A DNA stretch of 64,000 nucleotides from Acidaminococcus timonensis (GTDB taxonomy: Bacteria > Bacillota > Negativicutes > Acidaminococcales > Acidaminococcaceae): the NCBI RefSeq assembly GCF_900106585.1, contig NZ_FNWH01000006.1:248001-312000 (forward strand). The letters run 5' to 3'. Shown one piece after another: positions 45,118-54,502 of the stretch. A model generated the notes under the pieces. That model was given only the letters and a program-made list of their open reading frames with translations, was not told the DNA's origin and ran no database searches. Every line of letters begins with the position of its first letter. Position 1 is the stretch's first letter. The position numbers were made by a program, and so were the translations under genes.

Positions 45118-45609
45118 GTGCGTAAAGCTGTATGTCCGGGTAGCTTCGACCCGGTTACCATGGGACATCTTGATATTTTTGAACGGGCCAGCAAGATGTT
45201 TGATGAACTGATTGTCAGTGTGTTCGTCAATCCGGCCAAGGACAAGGCCATGTTCTCCATGGAGGAGAGGGTCGCCATGATCCGGAAAGCCACCGCCCAT
45301 ATCCCCAATGTGCGGGTTACCTGTTTTTCCGGGCTGCTCAATGAATTCTGCGAGCAGGAAGGGGCCAGATTCATCGTGCGCGGGCTGCGGGCATTTACGG
45401 ATTTCGAATACGAATTCCAGCGGGCCCTGCTGATGAAAGAAATCGATGAACAGCTGGAAACGGTGTTCATCATGACCAATGCCAAATATTCCTATCTGAG
45501 CTCCTCCGGAGTGCGGGAAATGGTCTATTTTGGCGGCGATATCGCCGGCTTCGTGCCGGACTGCATCCGGGAGACGGTGATGCAGAAGGCAAAAGCCCGT
45601 AAGCAGTGA
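45118..45609 (+). CDS. coaD: phosphopantetheine adenylyltransferase CoaD
   Basis: Penultimate step of coenzyme A synthesis (4'-phosphopantetheine + ATP to dephospho-CoA). 163 residues, the usual length. The N-terminal CPGSFDPVTMGHLDI contains the nucleotidyltransferase T-x-GH motif, and the C-terminal YLSSSGVREM the S-S-S/T-x-x-R motif. It starts with GTG 45118 after TTGGAGG. An extended -10 (TGT-TATAAT, 45076-45081) lies in the short gap after rsmD, so it may have its own promoter as well. Confidence 0.96.
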   Translation: MRKAVCPGSFDPVTMGHLDIFERASKMFDELIVSVFVNPAKDKAMFSMEERVAMIRKATAHIPNVRVTCFSGLLNEFCEQEGARFIVRGLRAFTDFEYEFQRALLMKEIDEQLETVFIMTNAKYSYLSSSGVREMVYFGGDIAGFVPDCIRETVMQKAKARKQ

Positions 45610-45632
45610 CGGAATACAAAAAGGAAGGAACG

Positions 45633-46199
45633 ATGGTCATGGAATTAGATAAGATCTTGGATGAAATGGAAAGCATCCTGTCGGATGGCTGGAGAGTGCC
45701 TTTTGTCAACAAAGTGATGATCGACGAAAACGAAATCACTATGGTCATGGATAAACTGAGAGCCGCCGTGCCCCTGGAAGTGAAACGGGCCCATGACCTC
45801 CTGGAAGAACAGAAGAATATCATCGACAAGTCCCGGGCAGAAGCCGACCATATCGTGGAACAGGCCCATGCCGAGGGTGGCCGGATCGTGGACCTGGCCA
45901 AGGCAGAAGCCGATCGCCTGGTGCGCCAGGAAGAAGTGGTGAAAGCGGCCGAAGAAAAAGCCAATGGCATCATCGCCACCACCCAGCAATACGACCGGGA
46001 TATGCGGGCTGCTGCCGATGCCTATGCCGAAAAACTGCACAGCGAATCCATGCAGTATGCCATGGACGTGTTCAACTACCTGGAAGAAAACCTGACCAAG
46101 ACCCTGAGCGCTGTCAAGGACAACAGCAATGCCCTGAAATCTTCCTACGATGCGGATCACCAGCTGAATGCCGGCGGCAACGACGAAGAAAAGAAATAA
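45633..46199 (+). CDS. coiled-coil protein, ATP-synthase-subunit-like, function unknown
   Basis: 188 residues from ATG 45633, which has AAGGAAGG upstream; an in-frame GTG at 45606 overlaps the coaD stop. After a short N-terminal part (LDKILDEMESILSDGWRVPF) it is a long Ala/Glu/Arg-rich coiled coil (about 50-140: RAEADHIVEQAHAEG, KAEADRLVRQEE). Such proteins are often labelled H-type subunits of V-ATPases because of the heptads, but no ATPase genes are near. The coaD-adjacent position is conserved-looking. I would call it a cell-division or cytoskeletal-type coiled coil only as a guess. Confidence 0.7.
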   Translation: MVMELDKILDEMESILSDGWRVPFVNKVMIDENEITMVMDKLRAAVPLEVKRAHDLLEEQKNIIDKSRAEADHIVEQAHAEGGRIVDLAKAEADRLVRQEEVVKAAEEKANGIIATTQQYDRDMRAAADAYAEKLHSESMQYAMDVFNYLEENLTKTLSAVKDNSNALKSSYDADHQLNAGGNDEEKK

Positions 46200-46228
46200 G
46201 GATCGCTGGCGAGAGCACAGTGACAGAG

Positions 46229-46269
46229 AAAAAAGAAGGGATGCGGAAAAATCCGCATCCCTTCTTTTT
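46229..46269. terminator. bidirectional terminator after the coiled-coil gene
   Basis: Stem AAAAAGAAGGGATGCGGA / TCCGCATCCCTTCTTTTT with an AAAA loop; serves both convergent genes. Confidence 0.92.
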
Positions 46270-46636
46270 ATTTGTTTTCCGGCAGCACTTCAATCCAGTA
46301 CCCATCCGGATCACTGATGAAGTAGATGCCCATGGCCGGGTTTTCGTAGCAGATACAACCCATTTCCTTGTGTCTGGTATGGGCAGCTTCGAAATCGTCC
46401 ACTTTGACGGCCAGATGGAATTCGTTATCCCCCAGGTTGTAGGGTTCCTTCCGGTCGTGGAGCCAGGTCAGCTCCAGCAGATGGGGCGTGATGCCGCCAT
46501 CGGACAGATAGGCCAGGGTGAAGCCGGGGCCTTCGAATTTCTTTGCGACGTGGAAGTCCAGGGCATCCTTGTAGAACTGCAGGCTTTTCTCCAGATCCAG
46601 GACGTTGAAGTTGTTGTGGGCAAAATGGAATTTCAT
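46268..46636 (-). CDS. VOC family protein, glyoxalase I-like
   Basis: 122-residue metal-dependent enzyme fold, probably lactoylglutathione-lyase-like. Two beta-alpha-beta-beta-beta modules are visible: FHFAHNNFNVLDLEKSLQFY at the start and NEFHLAVKVDDFEAAH in the middle. The metal positions are H4 or nearby, E55 (HLLEL), H74 (FHLAV) and E117 (YWIEV). PDGYWIEVL closes the protein. A thiol cofactor other than glutathione may be used. Convergent with the coaD operon. Confidence 0.85.
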   Translation of the reverse strand: MKFHFAHNNFNVLDLEKSLQFYKDALDFHVAKKFEGPGFTLAYLSDGGITPHLLELTWLHDRKEPYNLGDNEFHLAVKVDDFEAAHTRHKEMGCICYENPAMGIYFISDPDGYWIEVLPENK

Positions 46637-46711
46637 GCAAATACCTCCTGTTGGTTGATGGTTTCATGATAGCCTGTTCCCGAAAAATTGTACAGTAGGA
46701 ACTTATATGTA

Positions 46712-47941
46712 TCATGGTATCTTTTTAGATACCATGACTGGCCTTTCCTTATAATCCTTCCCCGTGATCCGCTCCTCTGTCAGCAGCTCGTACAGGTCCT
46801 GGGCCCTCAGGTCCAGGGTGAGCTGCTGGCGGAAGACAGGAGCGGGGGCCTTCTTCAGGGTATCCTTCTGGATGGTGGTGAGCAGCGGCAGGGTGGCCCG
46901 CTTCTTCATGGCTTTCAGCAGCTGCCGGCCGGTTTCGTTGAACCCCAGCACCCGGATATACTGGGGGGGTGCACTGGCCGCCGAGGCAAAGGGGATTTCT
47001 TCCGATGACAGCAGCCACTGCCACAGCAGGCGCCGGATCCGGGAAGCCGGATAGCGCTTTGTGCTGCAGGCCTCCACCAGCTGCCGGGAACTGCCGGACC
47101 GGCGGTTCTTCCAGATCCGCTCCTCCAGTCCTTCAGAAACCTGGGTCCGGGCAGCGATATCCCTTGGGGTGGCCGTTTCCAGGGTCCAGCTGAGCAGGGC
47201 ATCCAGTTGACGGGCCTGGAACCCCGGTTCCCGGTCCTTCAGGTACTGCCGGAACCGTGGTACTTCCTCTTCCACCAGCCCGGTCCTGACTGCCTCAGTC
47301 ATTCCGTGCTCCAGGATTTCCCGGCGCAGGGCGGTGGCACTGGGCAACTGTCCTTTTTCCAGGGTGGTGTCCCCATAGGCAGTGCCGGAACGGTGGATGG
47401 GGAGGGGAGAGAGCCGGGGAAAGTCTTCCAGGGCTTTCAGATATTCCAGGGCCAGCAGGTTGTTGGATCCGGAAAACAGTACCCCATAGGCCGGGTTCCG
47501 GCGGACGGCCAGTTCCTGGGCGGCTTTTGCATAGGAAAGACCCCGGCTCAGGGCCTGCTGCCATGCTTCCGGTGTGAAGCGCTCCCGGGCAAGCTGGACC
47601 AATGGTTCCGGGTTCTCTGCTTCGCATCCGAAGCTCAGGTGGGTAACAACCCCGGTGGCCGAGAGGAGGGCTGTCCCGGTCCGGGCGAACCCCTGGGCAC
47701 TTTGCAGGGATCCGGTCACCGGCAGCTCCAGTATCAGATCCACCCCACCCAACAGAGCCAGGACGGTCCGCTGCCATTTGTCCCACAGAGGAAGCTGCCC
47801 CCGCTGGGTCAGGCTGCCGCTCATGACGGCCACCACGGGAACAGGACCCAGGGCCTGCCGCACCTGATCCAGCTGATACCGGTGCCCCCGGTGAAAGGGA
47901 TTGTATTCGGCCACGATGCCCACAACAGAACAGAAATCCAT
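46712..47941 (-). CDS. tmcAL: tRNA(Met) cytidine acetate ligase TmcAL / YlbM-type nucleotidyltransferase
   Basis: Acetylates the wobble cytidine of elongator tRNA-Met using acetate and ATP. 409 residues, family length about 400. GIVAEYNPFHRGHRYQL at 8-24 carries the HxGH nucleotidyltransferase motif. MSGSLTQRGQLPLWDKW (about 40-56), LPVTGSLQSAQGFA and SGSNNLLALEYL complete the active site. The last codons and stop form a perfect 11-bp hairpin (46712-46737). Divergent from ackA, which makes or uses the same substrate, acetate. Confidence 0.9.
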   Translation of the reverse strand: MDFCSVVGIVAEYNPFHRGHRYQLDQVRQALGPVPVVAVMSGSLTQRGQLPLWDKWQRTVLALLGGVDLILELPVTGSLQSAQGFARTGTALLSATGVVTHLSFGCEAENPEPLVQLARERFTPEAWQQALSRGLSYAKAAQELAVRRNPAYGVLFSGSNNLLALEYLKALEDFPRLSPLPIHRSGTAYGDTTLEKGQLPSATALRREILEHGMTEAVRTGLVEEEVPRFRQYLKDREPGFQARQLDALLSWTLETATPRDIAARTQVSEGLEERIWKNRRSGSSRQLVEACSTKRYPASRIRRLLWQWLLSSEEIPFASAASAPPQYIRVLGFNETGRQLLKAMKKRATLPLLTTIQKDTLKKAPAPVFRQQLTLDLRAQDLYELLTEERITGKDYKERPVMVSKKIP

Positions 47942-48058
47942 GGGATACTCCTTAAAAAATTTATTTTACAAATCCGTGAATCTTTGCTAACATATATTAG
48001 TATTATAGCATAAGCATAATACTGGTTTAAAATCAGTAGATCATCAGGAGGCAATGTA

Positions 48059-49255
48059 ATGAAGATTTTTGTTGTAAACTGCGGCAGCTCTTCCATTAAG
48101 TATCAGCTGATCGATATGGCCGATGAATCTGTCATCGCCAAAGGTCTGGTTGAACGGATCGGTATCGAAGGCTCCGTGCTGACCCATACCCCTGCCGGCA
48201 AAGACAAAGTCCGTCTGGAAAGCTCCATCCCCAACCATGTGGACGGCATCAAGAAGGTGCTGGCTGCTCTGGTAGACCCCAACTATGGCGTCATCAAATC
48301 CATGGATGAAATCGGTGCCGTTGGCCATCGTGTGGTGCATGGCGGCGAAATCTTCAACCAGTCCGTAGTGATCACCGACGAAGTACTGAAACAGATCGAA
48401 GCCCTGAGCGATATGGCTCCCCTGCATCAGCCTGCCAACCTGGCCGGGATCCGTGCCTGCCAGGAAGTCATGCCCGGTACTCCGCAAGTTGCCGTATTCG
48501 ATACCGCCTTCCATCAAACCATGCCTCCTGTGGCATACATGTTCGGCGTGAAATACGAAGAATACAAGGACTATGGCATCCGCAAATACGGTTTCCATGG
48601 GACTTCCCACAAATATGTTTCCGGTGTAGCTGCCGCCATGCTGGGCAAAGACATCAAAGATACGAAGATCATCACCTGCCATCTGGGCAATGGCTCCAGC
48701 ATCACCGCTGTTGACGGCGGCAAATCCGTGGATACTTCCATGGGCTTCACTCCGCTGGACGGCGTGCTGATGGGCACCCGTACCGGTTCCATCGATCCGG
48801 CTGTGGTTCCTGTGCTGATGCAGAAGAAAGGCCTGGATGCTGCCGGTGTTGACAAGTACATGAACAAAGAATGCGGCGTTCTGGGTGTTTCCGGCGTTTC
48901 CAGCGACTTCCGTGATCTGGAAGATGCGGCTGCCAAAGGCAACGAAAGAGCCAAACTGGCCCTGGATATGTTCTGCTATCAGGTAAAACGCTACATCGGT
49001 GCTTATGCAGCTGCCATGGGCGGCGTCGATGCCATCGTCTTCACCGCCGGCGTGGGTGAAAACGACATCCATACCCGTCAGCAGGTCTGCGAAGGCCTGG
49101 AATTCCTGGGTGTGAAACTGGACGCTGAACGGAACAACGTTCGCGGCAAAGCCACCGAAATCAGCGCTGCTGACTCCAAGGTGAAGGTGTTCCTGATCCC
49201 CACCAACGAAGAACTGGCCATTGCCCAAGATACCCTGAGACTGTGCAGCAAATAA
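48059..49255 (+). CDS. ackA: acetate kinase
   Basis: Interconverts acetyl phosphate and acetate with ADP/ATP; central to energy conservation in an amino-acid fermenter. 398 residues, normal length. Motifs in order: [13 protein letters not shown] at 5-17, GHRVVHGG with the catalytic Arg/His near 84-91, [10 protein letters not shown] near 147, [12 protein letters not shown] near 176, [10 protein letters not shown] near 204, [10 protein letters not shown] near 239 and FTAGVGEND near 325. AGGAGG precedes the ATG at good spacing. No pta gene is adjacent. Confidence 0.97.
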   Translation: MKIFVVNCGSSSIKYQLIDMADESVIAKGLVERIGIEGSVLTHTPAGKDKVRLESSIPNHVDGIKKVLAALVDPNYGVIKSMDEIGAVGHRVVHGGEIFNQSVVITDEVLKQIEALSDMAPLHQPANLAGIRACQEVMPGTPQVAVFDTAFHQTMPPVAYMFGVKYEEYKDYGIRKYGFHGTSHKYVSGVAAAMLGKDIKDTKIITCHLGNGSSITAVDGGKSVDTSMGFTPLDGVLMGTRTGSIDPAVVPVLMQKKGLDAAGVDKYMNKECGVLGVSGVSSDFRDLEDAAAKGNERAKLALDMFCYQVKRYIGAYAAAMGGVDAIVFTAGVGENDIHTRQQVCEGLEFLGVKLDAERNNVRGKATEISAADSKVKVFLIPTNEELAIAQDTLRLCSK

Positions 49256-49273
49256 GATGATTTGGGCTTTTGC

Positions 49274-49302
49274 TTGACAAAGGCCGGTTTCATCGATATA
49301 AT
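49274..49302 (+). promoter_or_regulatory. perfect consensus promoter of the yceD-rpmF operon
   Basis: TTGACA (49274-49279), 17 bp, TATAAT (49297-49302). The expected transcript start is only about 10 nt before the yceD ATG. Confidence 0.85.
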
Positions 49303-49317
49303 GTAACGGTTGATAAT

Positions 49318-49821
49318 ATGATTAAGATCAATGTAGCAGAAATCAAAAAAAGACTGACAGGGTCAGAATCGTTCCAATACACTCTGACTCCCGCACAGTT
49401 GGACCTTTTGCCGGAAGATGCACCCCTGGAGGGGAACATCGAAGTGAAAGGGACGATTTCCAACGGGGGCGATGTGCTCCTGCTGCAGGCTGAGGAAAAA
49501 TTCGTTTGCCACGGCACCTGTGCCCGCTGTCTGAAAGACGTGCGTATGGACCTGACGGCCCATGTGGAGGAACGGTATTATCCCGAAGGCACAGCAGGTC
49601 TGGAAGAGGATGCTTTTACCTATCAGTTTGATGTGGTGGATGTTACGGATGCTTTAAGAGAATCCCTTCTGCTGGCTATTCCGGCGAGAGTCCTGTGCAA
49701 ACCGGACTGCAAGGGAATCTGCCCGGTCTGTGGAGCCGATCGCAATGTGACAGATTGTCACTGCGATACCCGGTCCATCGACCCAAGGTTGGAAGCTCTG
49801 AAAGCCTTGTTGGAGAAATAG
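49318..49821 (+). CDS. yceD: YceD/DUF177 family zinc-ribbon-like protein
   Basis: 167-residue protein that almost always precedes rpmF; YceD relatives have been tied to 23S rRNA/ribosome assembly. Two cysteine clusters are visible: [12 protein letters not shown] near 61-72 and [13 protein letters not shown] near 126-138, the second followed by a CHC. ATG 49318 begins the conserved [11 protein letters not shown]; the frame is open further upstream but that part overlaps the promoter. There is no clear Shine-Dalgarno, so translation may be close to leaderless. 23 bp to rpmF. Confidence 0.88.
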   Translation: MIKINVAEIKKRLTGSESFQYTLTPAQLDLLPEDAPLEGNIEVKGTISNGGDVLLLQAEEKFVCHGTCARCLKDVRMDLTAHVEERYYPEGTAGLEEDAFTYQFDVVDVTDALRESLLLAIPARVLCKPDCKGICPVCGADRNVTDCHCDTRSIDPRLEALKALLEK

Positions 49822-49844
49822 CGAAGTGTAGGAGGTGTACGAAT

Positions 49845-50027
49845 ATGGCAGTACCGAAGAGAAAAATGTCCAAAGCCCGCCGGGATTCCCGTCGTGCCAA
49901 CTGGAAACTGAGTGCTCCTGGCCTGGTGGAATGCCCGCAGTGCCACGAAATGAAGCGCCCTCACCATGTATGCCCTGAATGCGGCTACTACGATGGTAAG
50001 GAAGTCGTAAAGACGGAAGAAGAATAA
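49845..50027 (+). CDS. rpmF: 50S ribosomal protein L32
   Basis: 60-residue large-subunit protein. It starts [22 protein letters not shown] and has a complete four-cysteine zinc ribbon (CPQC...CPEC) at about 30-46. AGGAGG lies at good spacing. Operon with yceD, closed by a terminator. Confidence 0.97.
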   Translation: MAVPKRKMSKARRDSRRANWKLSAPGLVECPQCHEMKRPHHVCPECGYYDGKEVVKTEEE

Positions 50028-50055
50028 GGCTGAACGGTCTGACCGGAATGTCTGC

Positions 50056-50091
50056 AGAGGAGTTGCCCCAGAGGGCAGCTCCTCTTTTTCT
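50056..50091 (+). terminator. intrinsic terminator after rpmF
   Basis: Stem GAGGAGTTGCCC / GGGCAGCTCCTC with a short loop, then TTTTTC. Confidence 0.9.
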
Positions 50092-50183
50092 ATGTCATTG
50101 TTTCCCTGTTCCTAAATCCTGCAAATTGGCTTATAATAAAAAGATAGAACGACTATAATCCCTACAGTTAGGAGAGAGTGCAA

Positions 50184-50840
50184 ATGAAATTCTTCATTGA
50201 TACAGCCAACCTGGATGAAATCCGGGAAGCAGCCGCCATGGGTATCATCAGCGGCGTGACCACCAATCCCTCCCTGATTGCCAAAGAAGGGAAGGACTAC
50301 GAGGAAACCCTGCGGGAAATCGCCAAAATCGTGGACGGCCCCATTTCCGGCGAAGTGAAGGCCAGCACCACCCTGGCCCGGGATATGTGCATCGAAGGCC
50401 GCATCATCTCCCAGATCCATCCCAATATGGTGGTGAAGATCCCCATGACGGTGGAAGGACTGAAAGCCGTGAAGATCCTGTCTTCTGAAGGCATCAAGAC
50501 CAATGTGACCCTGGTGTTTTCTGCCACCCAGGCCCTGCTGGCAGCCCGGGCCGGTGCCACCTATGTATCTCCGTTCCTGGGACGGCTGGATGATATTTCC
50601 ACCGATGGCTCCCGGCTGATCAAGGAAATCGTCACCATCTTCAGGAACTATCCTGACATCACCACCAAAATCATCTGTGCTTCTGTGCGCCATCCCATGC
50701 ATGTACTGGAGTGTGCCAAACTGGGAGCGGACATCGCCACCGTACCCTTTAAGGTCCTTATGCAGATGGTCCAGCATCCTCTGACCCGTACCGGCATCGA
50801 GAAATTCTGCCAGGACTTCGAAGCGGTATTTGGAAAATAA
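50184..50840 (+). CDS. fsa: transaldolase / fructose-6-phosphate aldolase family protein
   Basis: Class I aldolase of the short transaldolase branch (TalC/FSA). 218 residues, versus about 315 for classical transaldolase. The Schiff-base lysine is K85 in [22 protein letters not shown] near 23-36 and the closing [11 protein letters not shown] are typical. ATG 50184 has AGGAGAG at 7 bp; a GTG six bases earlier sits on the ribosome site. A -10 TATAAT (50132-50137) lies upstream. Whether it acts as transaldolase or fructose-6-phosphate aldolase cannot be read here. Confidence 0.9.
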   Translation: MKFFIDTANLDEIREAAAMGIISGVTTNPSLIAKEGKDYEETLREIAKIVDGPISGEVKASTTLARDMCIEGRIISQIHPNMVVKIPMTVEGLKAVKILSSEGIKTNVTLVFSATQALLAARAGATYVSPFLGRLDDISTDGSRLIKEIVTIFRNYPDITTKIICASVRHPMHVLECAKLGADIATVPFKVLMQMVQHPLTRTGIEKFCQDFEAVFGK

Positions 50841-50904
50841 TCTATGAACAACCTGTAAATTGTGATACAAAAACAGCCCATCCTATTGTGTTTTACCCAC
50901 TTTC

Positions 50905-50913
50905 TGGTATAAT
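50905..50913 (+). promoter_or_regulatory. extended -10 promoter of the fapR-fab operon
   Basis: TGG then TATAAT (50908-50913), with TTGTGT (50886-50891) as -35 at 16 bp. Confidence 0.7.
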
Positions 50914-50917
50914 AGAC

Positions 50918-50935
50918 CTTAGTATTATGACTAGG
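50918..50935. promoter_or_regulatory. candidate FapR operator
   Basis: CTTAGT-ATTATG-ACTAGG: an imperfect palindrome resembling the TTAGTA...-type FapR box, just downstream of the -10. Binding would block early elongation; malonyl-CoA would relieve it. Inferred from position and similarity. Confidence 0.5.
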
Positions 50936-50955
50936 TGATAAAAGTAGGTGGTAGA

Positions 50956-51546
50956 ATGGGTTCTGCAGGACAGAAAAAAGCAAGGCAACAGAAGCTGCAG
51001 CAGCTTCTGGAACGGAATCCCTTCCTGACCGACGAACATCTGGCAGAAACATTCCAGGTGAGCATCCAGACCATACGGCTGGATCGCCTGGCCCTGGGAA
51101 TCCCGGAGGTGCGGGAACGGACCCGCCATATGGCGGAGGACGCCCAGGAAAAGCTGAAAGCCATTGCCAGCGAGGAAATCGTAGGAGAACTGATCGACCT
51201 GGAAATCGGGGTCAGCGGCATCTCCATGATGACGGTGGACCAGGAAATGGTGCTGCAGCGGACCGGCGTCTGCCGGGGACAGTATATGTTCGCCCAGGCC
51301 AATTCCCTGGCCCTGGCGGTCATCGACGCACCGGCAGCCCTGACGGGCGTTGCCAATGTGAAATATAAGATCCCTGTTTCTGTGGGCGCCGTACTGGTGG
51401 CCCGGGCTGAAGTGGTCCGGAAACAGGAGGATAAATATACAATCTGGGTGAAAATCAGGAACAACCACCGGGAAGTATTCCGGGCTAAATTCCTGATTGT
51501 CGCCATACCGGAACAAAGGAGCCAAGTAGATGAAAATCGCAGTTGA
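50956..51546 (+). CDS. fapR: fatty acid/phospholipid biosynthesis repressor FapR
   Basis: Transcriptional repressor that senses malonyl-CoA and controls the fab genes downstream. 196 residues from ATG 50956, which has GTAGGTGG at 5 bp; an in-frame GTG at 50935 lies in the operator. The N-terminal helix-turn-helix includes LTDEHLAETFQVSIQTIRLDR (about 24-44). A linker helix follows, then a hot-dog acyl-CoA-binding domain (about 75-190) with YMFAQANSLALAVID. It heads its own regulon and ends 17 bp inside plsX. Confidence 0.93.
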   Translation: MGSAGQKKARQQKLQQLLERNPFLTDEHLAETFQVSIQTIRLDRLALGIPEVRERTRHMAEDAQEKLKAIASEEIVGELIDLEIGVSGISMMTVDQEMVLQRTGVCRGQYMFAQANSLALAVIDAPAALTGVANVKYKIPVSVGAVLVARAEVVRKQEDKYTIWVKIRNNHREVFRAKFLIVAIPEQRSQVDENRS

Positions 51547-52546
51547 TGTAATGGGAACTGACTATGGCCCGGTTGAAATCATCAAAGGCGTGCTTCAGGC
51601 AGTCGCAGAATACGGATGCGAAGTGGTCCTGGTAGGGGACCAGGAGGTGATCCGCAGGGAACTGGCCAGAGAACACCAGGAGAACAACCCCAGGATCACC
51701 ATCCATCACGCCAGCCAGGTCATCGAGATGAAGGACCACCCGGGCATCAGCGTCATGAAGAAAAAAGATGCCTCCATTGTGGTGGCCACTCATCTGCTTC
51801 GGGAAAAAGAATGTGATGCACTGGTCTCTTCGGGGAGTACAGGGGCTGCTGTGGCCTCTGCCCTGTTCGGACTGGGCCGGATCAAAGGCATCGAGCGGCC
51901 GGCCATTGCCACGGTGATCCCCAGCATGACGGGAGCCACCGTTCTGGTGGACTCCGGTGCCAAGGTGGACGCCAAACCGGAACAGCTGGTGCAGAATGCC
52001 ATCATGGGGTCCGTGTACGCGGAACTCCAGCTGGGCATCCCCCAGCCCCGGGTGGGTCTTTTGAATATCGGCGAAGAGGAGACCAAGGGGAATGAACAGT
52101 GCCTGGCCACCTACCCGTTGCTCAAGAAAGATCCCCACATCCACTTCATTGGCAATGTGGAAGGCCGGGACATCAATGCAGGGACTGTGGACGTGGTGGT
52201 CTGCGATGGCTTCGTAGGCAATGTGGTGCTCAAGACCATGGAAGGTCTGGCCGCAGCTGTGATGCAGATCCTGAAAAAGACCCTGCTGAACAGCGGGATC
52301 CTGGCGAAAGTGGGAGCTCTGCTGCTGAAGCCGGCTCTCATGAAGATGCAGAAGCAGATCGATGTATCGGAATACGGCGGTGCGCTGCTGTTGGGCGTAC
52401 GGGCTCCCTTCATCATCTGCCACGGCAATTCCAAGGCCAAGTCCATCAAGAGTGCCCTGCGGGTTGCCATTGAACTGACGGAGAAGGATGTTGTGGGCCG
52501 GATCCGCAAAGAAATCATGCACGACGAAGAAAGTGGTGAACTGTAA
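51530..52546 (+). CDS. plsX: phosphate acyltransferase PlsX
   Basis: Makes acyl-phosphate from acyl-ACP, the first committed step to phosphatidic acid with PlsY. 338 residues. It starts MKIAVDVMGTDYGP (usually D-x-MGGD) and contains LVSSGSTGAAVASAL near 93, IPSMTGATVLVDSGA near 127, NIGEEETKGNE near 174 and VVCDGFVGNVVLK near 222. It overlaps fapR by 17 bp and abuts fabH with no gap. Peripheral membrane enzyme. Confidence 0.96.
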   Translation: MKIAVDVMGTDYGPVEIIKGVLQAVAEYGCEVVLVGDQEVIRRELAREHQENNPRITIHHASQVIEMKDHPGISVMKKKDASIVVATHLLREKECDALVSSGSTGAAVASALFGLGRIKGIERPAIATVIPSMTGATVLVDSGAKVDAKPEQLVQNAIMGSVYAELQLGIPQPRVGLLNIGEEETKGNEQCLATYPLLKKDPHIHFIGNVEGRDINAGTVDVVVCDGFVGNVVLKTMEGLAAAVMQILKKTLLNSGILAKVGALLLKPALMKMQKQIDVSEYGGALLLGVRAPFIICHGNSKAKSIKSALRVAIELTEKDVVGRIRKEIMHDEESGEL

Positions 52547-53557
52547 ATGAATAAACCAGCGGTCGGATTTCTGGGACTGGGCTACTATGTGCCGGAAAAA
52601 GTACTGACCAATTTCGATTTGGAAAAAATGGTGGATACCAGCGATCAATGGATCGTGGAACGCACGGGGATCCGGGAACGGCATATCGCTGCACCGGAAC
52701 AGGCTACCTCTGATCTGGCCTTCATCGCCGCCCAGCGGGCCCTGGAAGATGCCGGGCTCAAGGGGGAGGATCTGGACCTGATCGTGGTGGGAACAGAATC
52801 CCCGGATATGAAGTTCCCCTCCGTAGCCTGCATGCTGCAGGATAAACTGGGTGCCAGCCATGCGGCGGCCTTTGATCTGGCTGCCGGCTGTTCCGGTTTT
52901 GTGTATGCCTGCGGTATCGCCAGCCAGACCATTGTCAGCGGGCTGTACAAGCACGTGCTGGTGGTAGGGGCGGAAACCCTGTCCCGGATCCTGAACTGGC
53001 AGGATCGAAACACCTGTATCCTGTTCGGCGACGGGGCCGGCGCAGCAGTGCTGGGTCCTGTAGAAGAAGGCTACGGCATCCTGTCCGTGGACCTGGGGGC
53101 TGACGGAGCCGGTGGCAAGTTCCTGAACATGCCGGCCGGAGGTTCCCGCAAACCTGCTTCCCTCGAAACAGTGGAAGCCAAAGAACACTGCATCCACATG
53201 GTGGGTAAGGAAGTATTCAAATTTGCCGTGAAGGTCATGGGCCGCAGCGTGCTCAGCGCCTTGGACAAGATCGGGATGGGCAAGGAAGACATCGACCTGC
53301 TGATCCCCCATCAGGCCAACCAGCGGATCATCGATTCCGCGGCCAAACGGCTGAAGCTTTCGACAGATAAGATTTTCGTGAATCTGGAAAAATATGCCAA
53401 TACGTCAGCAGCCTCCATTCCCATCGCTCTGTGCCAGGCACGGGATGAGGGACGGCTAAATAAAGGAGAGAACGTGGTGATGGTGGGCTTCGGTGCCGGC
53501 CTGACCTATGGTTCCCTGGTAGTGAAATGGCAAAAAGATGAGGAGGCCAGAGCATGA
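52547..53557 (+). CDS. fabH: beta-ketoacyl-ACP synthase III
   Basis: Starts fatty acid synthesis by condensing acyl-CoA with malonyl-ACP. 336 residues with the complete catalytic triad: C115 in LAAGCSGF, H255 in IPHQANQR and N285 in YANTSAAS. TSDQWIVERTGIRERHIA near 31 binds CoA. The ATG directly follows the plsX stop and the last four bases overlap fabD (ATGA), so translation is coupled along the operon. Confidence 0.97.
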   Translation: MNKPAVGFLGLGYYVPEKVLTNFDLEKMVDTSDQWIVERTGIRERHIAAPEQATSDLAFIAAQRALEDAGLKGEDLDLIVVGTESPDMKFPSVACMLQDKLGASHAAAFDLAAGCSGFVYACGIASQTIVSGLYKHVLVVGAETLSRILNWQDRNTCILFGDGAGAAVLGPVEEGYGILSVDLGADGAGGKFLNMPAGGSRKPASLETVEAKEHCIHMVGKEVFKFAVKVMGRSVLSALDKIGMGKEDIDLLIPHQANQRIIDSAAKRLKLSTDKIFVNLEKYANTSAASIPIALCQARDEGRLNKGENVVMVGFGAGLTYGSLVVKWQKDEEARA

Positions 53558-54501
53558 GCAAGATTGCTTTTGTGTTCCCGGGACAGGGGTCCCAAAAAGT
53601 GGGCATGATGAAGGAACTGTACGATAATTATGCCTGCGTCCGTGATGTATTCAAAGAAGCTGATGAAGCACTGGGCTTTTCCATGACGGATCTGTGCTTC
53701 AAAGGGCCGGAAGAGCAGCTGCGGCTGACCTATAACACCCAGCCCGCCATCCTGACCTGCAGCATTGCAGCCATGAAGGTGCTGAACGAAAACGGGGTGT
53801 TCCCTGCTGTGGCCGCCGGTCACAGCCTGGGTGAATATTCTGCCCTGGTCTGCGCCGGCAGCCTGAAATTCGCTGACGCAGTGCGTACGGTGCGCAAGAG
53901 AGGCCAGTTCATGCAGGAAGCCGTACCGGTAGGGCAGGGAGCCATGGCCGCCATCATTGCCCTGGCTACGGACAAGATCAGAGAAATCTGCGCCGACGTG
54001 GAAAAGGAAACGGGGAAAGCCTGCCAGGCTGTGAACTTCAACTGCCCGGGTCAGGTGGTCATCGCCGGTGCCACGGAAGCGGTACAAAAGGCCTGCGATG
54101 CCATGAAGGAAGCCGGGGCCAAACGGGCCATCCTGCTGCCGGTCAGTGCACCTTTCCACAGCACCCTGATGCAGCCGGCTGCTGACCGTCTGAAGGAAGT
54201 CCTGGACAGCATTGAAGTGGCTGACGCCAAGATCCCGGTCTATGCCAACGTAACGGCCAAACCGGAAACCAGGGGCGAGGAGATCCGCGACGTGCTGGTG
54301 AAACAGGCTGCCAGCCCGGTACAATGGGAAACCAGCGTACGGAACATGATCGCCGACGGTGTGGATACCTTCATCGAAGTGGGACCGGGCCGGGTGCTCA
54401 CCGGTTTTGTGAAGAAGATCGACCGCTCCTTCACAGGCCAGAATGTGGAAGACCTGGCCAGCCTGGAAAAAACCCTTGCGTATTTAAAGGAGGTCAGATA
54501 A
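53554..54501 (+). CDS. fabD: malonyl-CoA:ACP transacylase
   Basis: Loads malonyl groups onto ACP. 315 residues. [12 protein letters not shown] near the N-terminus, the nucleophile S91 in GHSLGEYS and the partner H202 in APFHSTLM are all present, as is the late [12 protein letters not shown]. It overlaps fabH by four bases and leaves one base before fabG. Cytoplasmic. Confidence 0.97.
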   Translation: MSKIAFVFPGQGSQKVGMMKELYDNYACVRDVFKEADEALGFSMTDLCFKGPEEQLRLTYNTQPAILTCSIAAMKVLNENGVFPAVAAGHSLGEYSALVCAGSLKFADAVRTVRKRGQFMQEAVPVGQGAMAAIIALATDKIREICADVEKETGKACQAVNFNCPGQVVIAGATEAVQKACDAMKEAGAKRAILLPVSAPFHSTLMQPAADRLKEVLDSIEVADAKIPVYANVTAKPETRGEEIRDVLVKQAASPVQWETSVRNMIADGVDTFIEVGPGRVLTGFVKKIDRSFTGQNVEDLASLEKTLAYLKEVR

Positions 54502-54502
54502 A

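Noticed and set aside
45633-46199. V-type ATPase subunit H
   Set aside because: Similarity is only coiled-coil heptads; no other ATPase subunits are encoded nearby.
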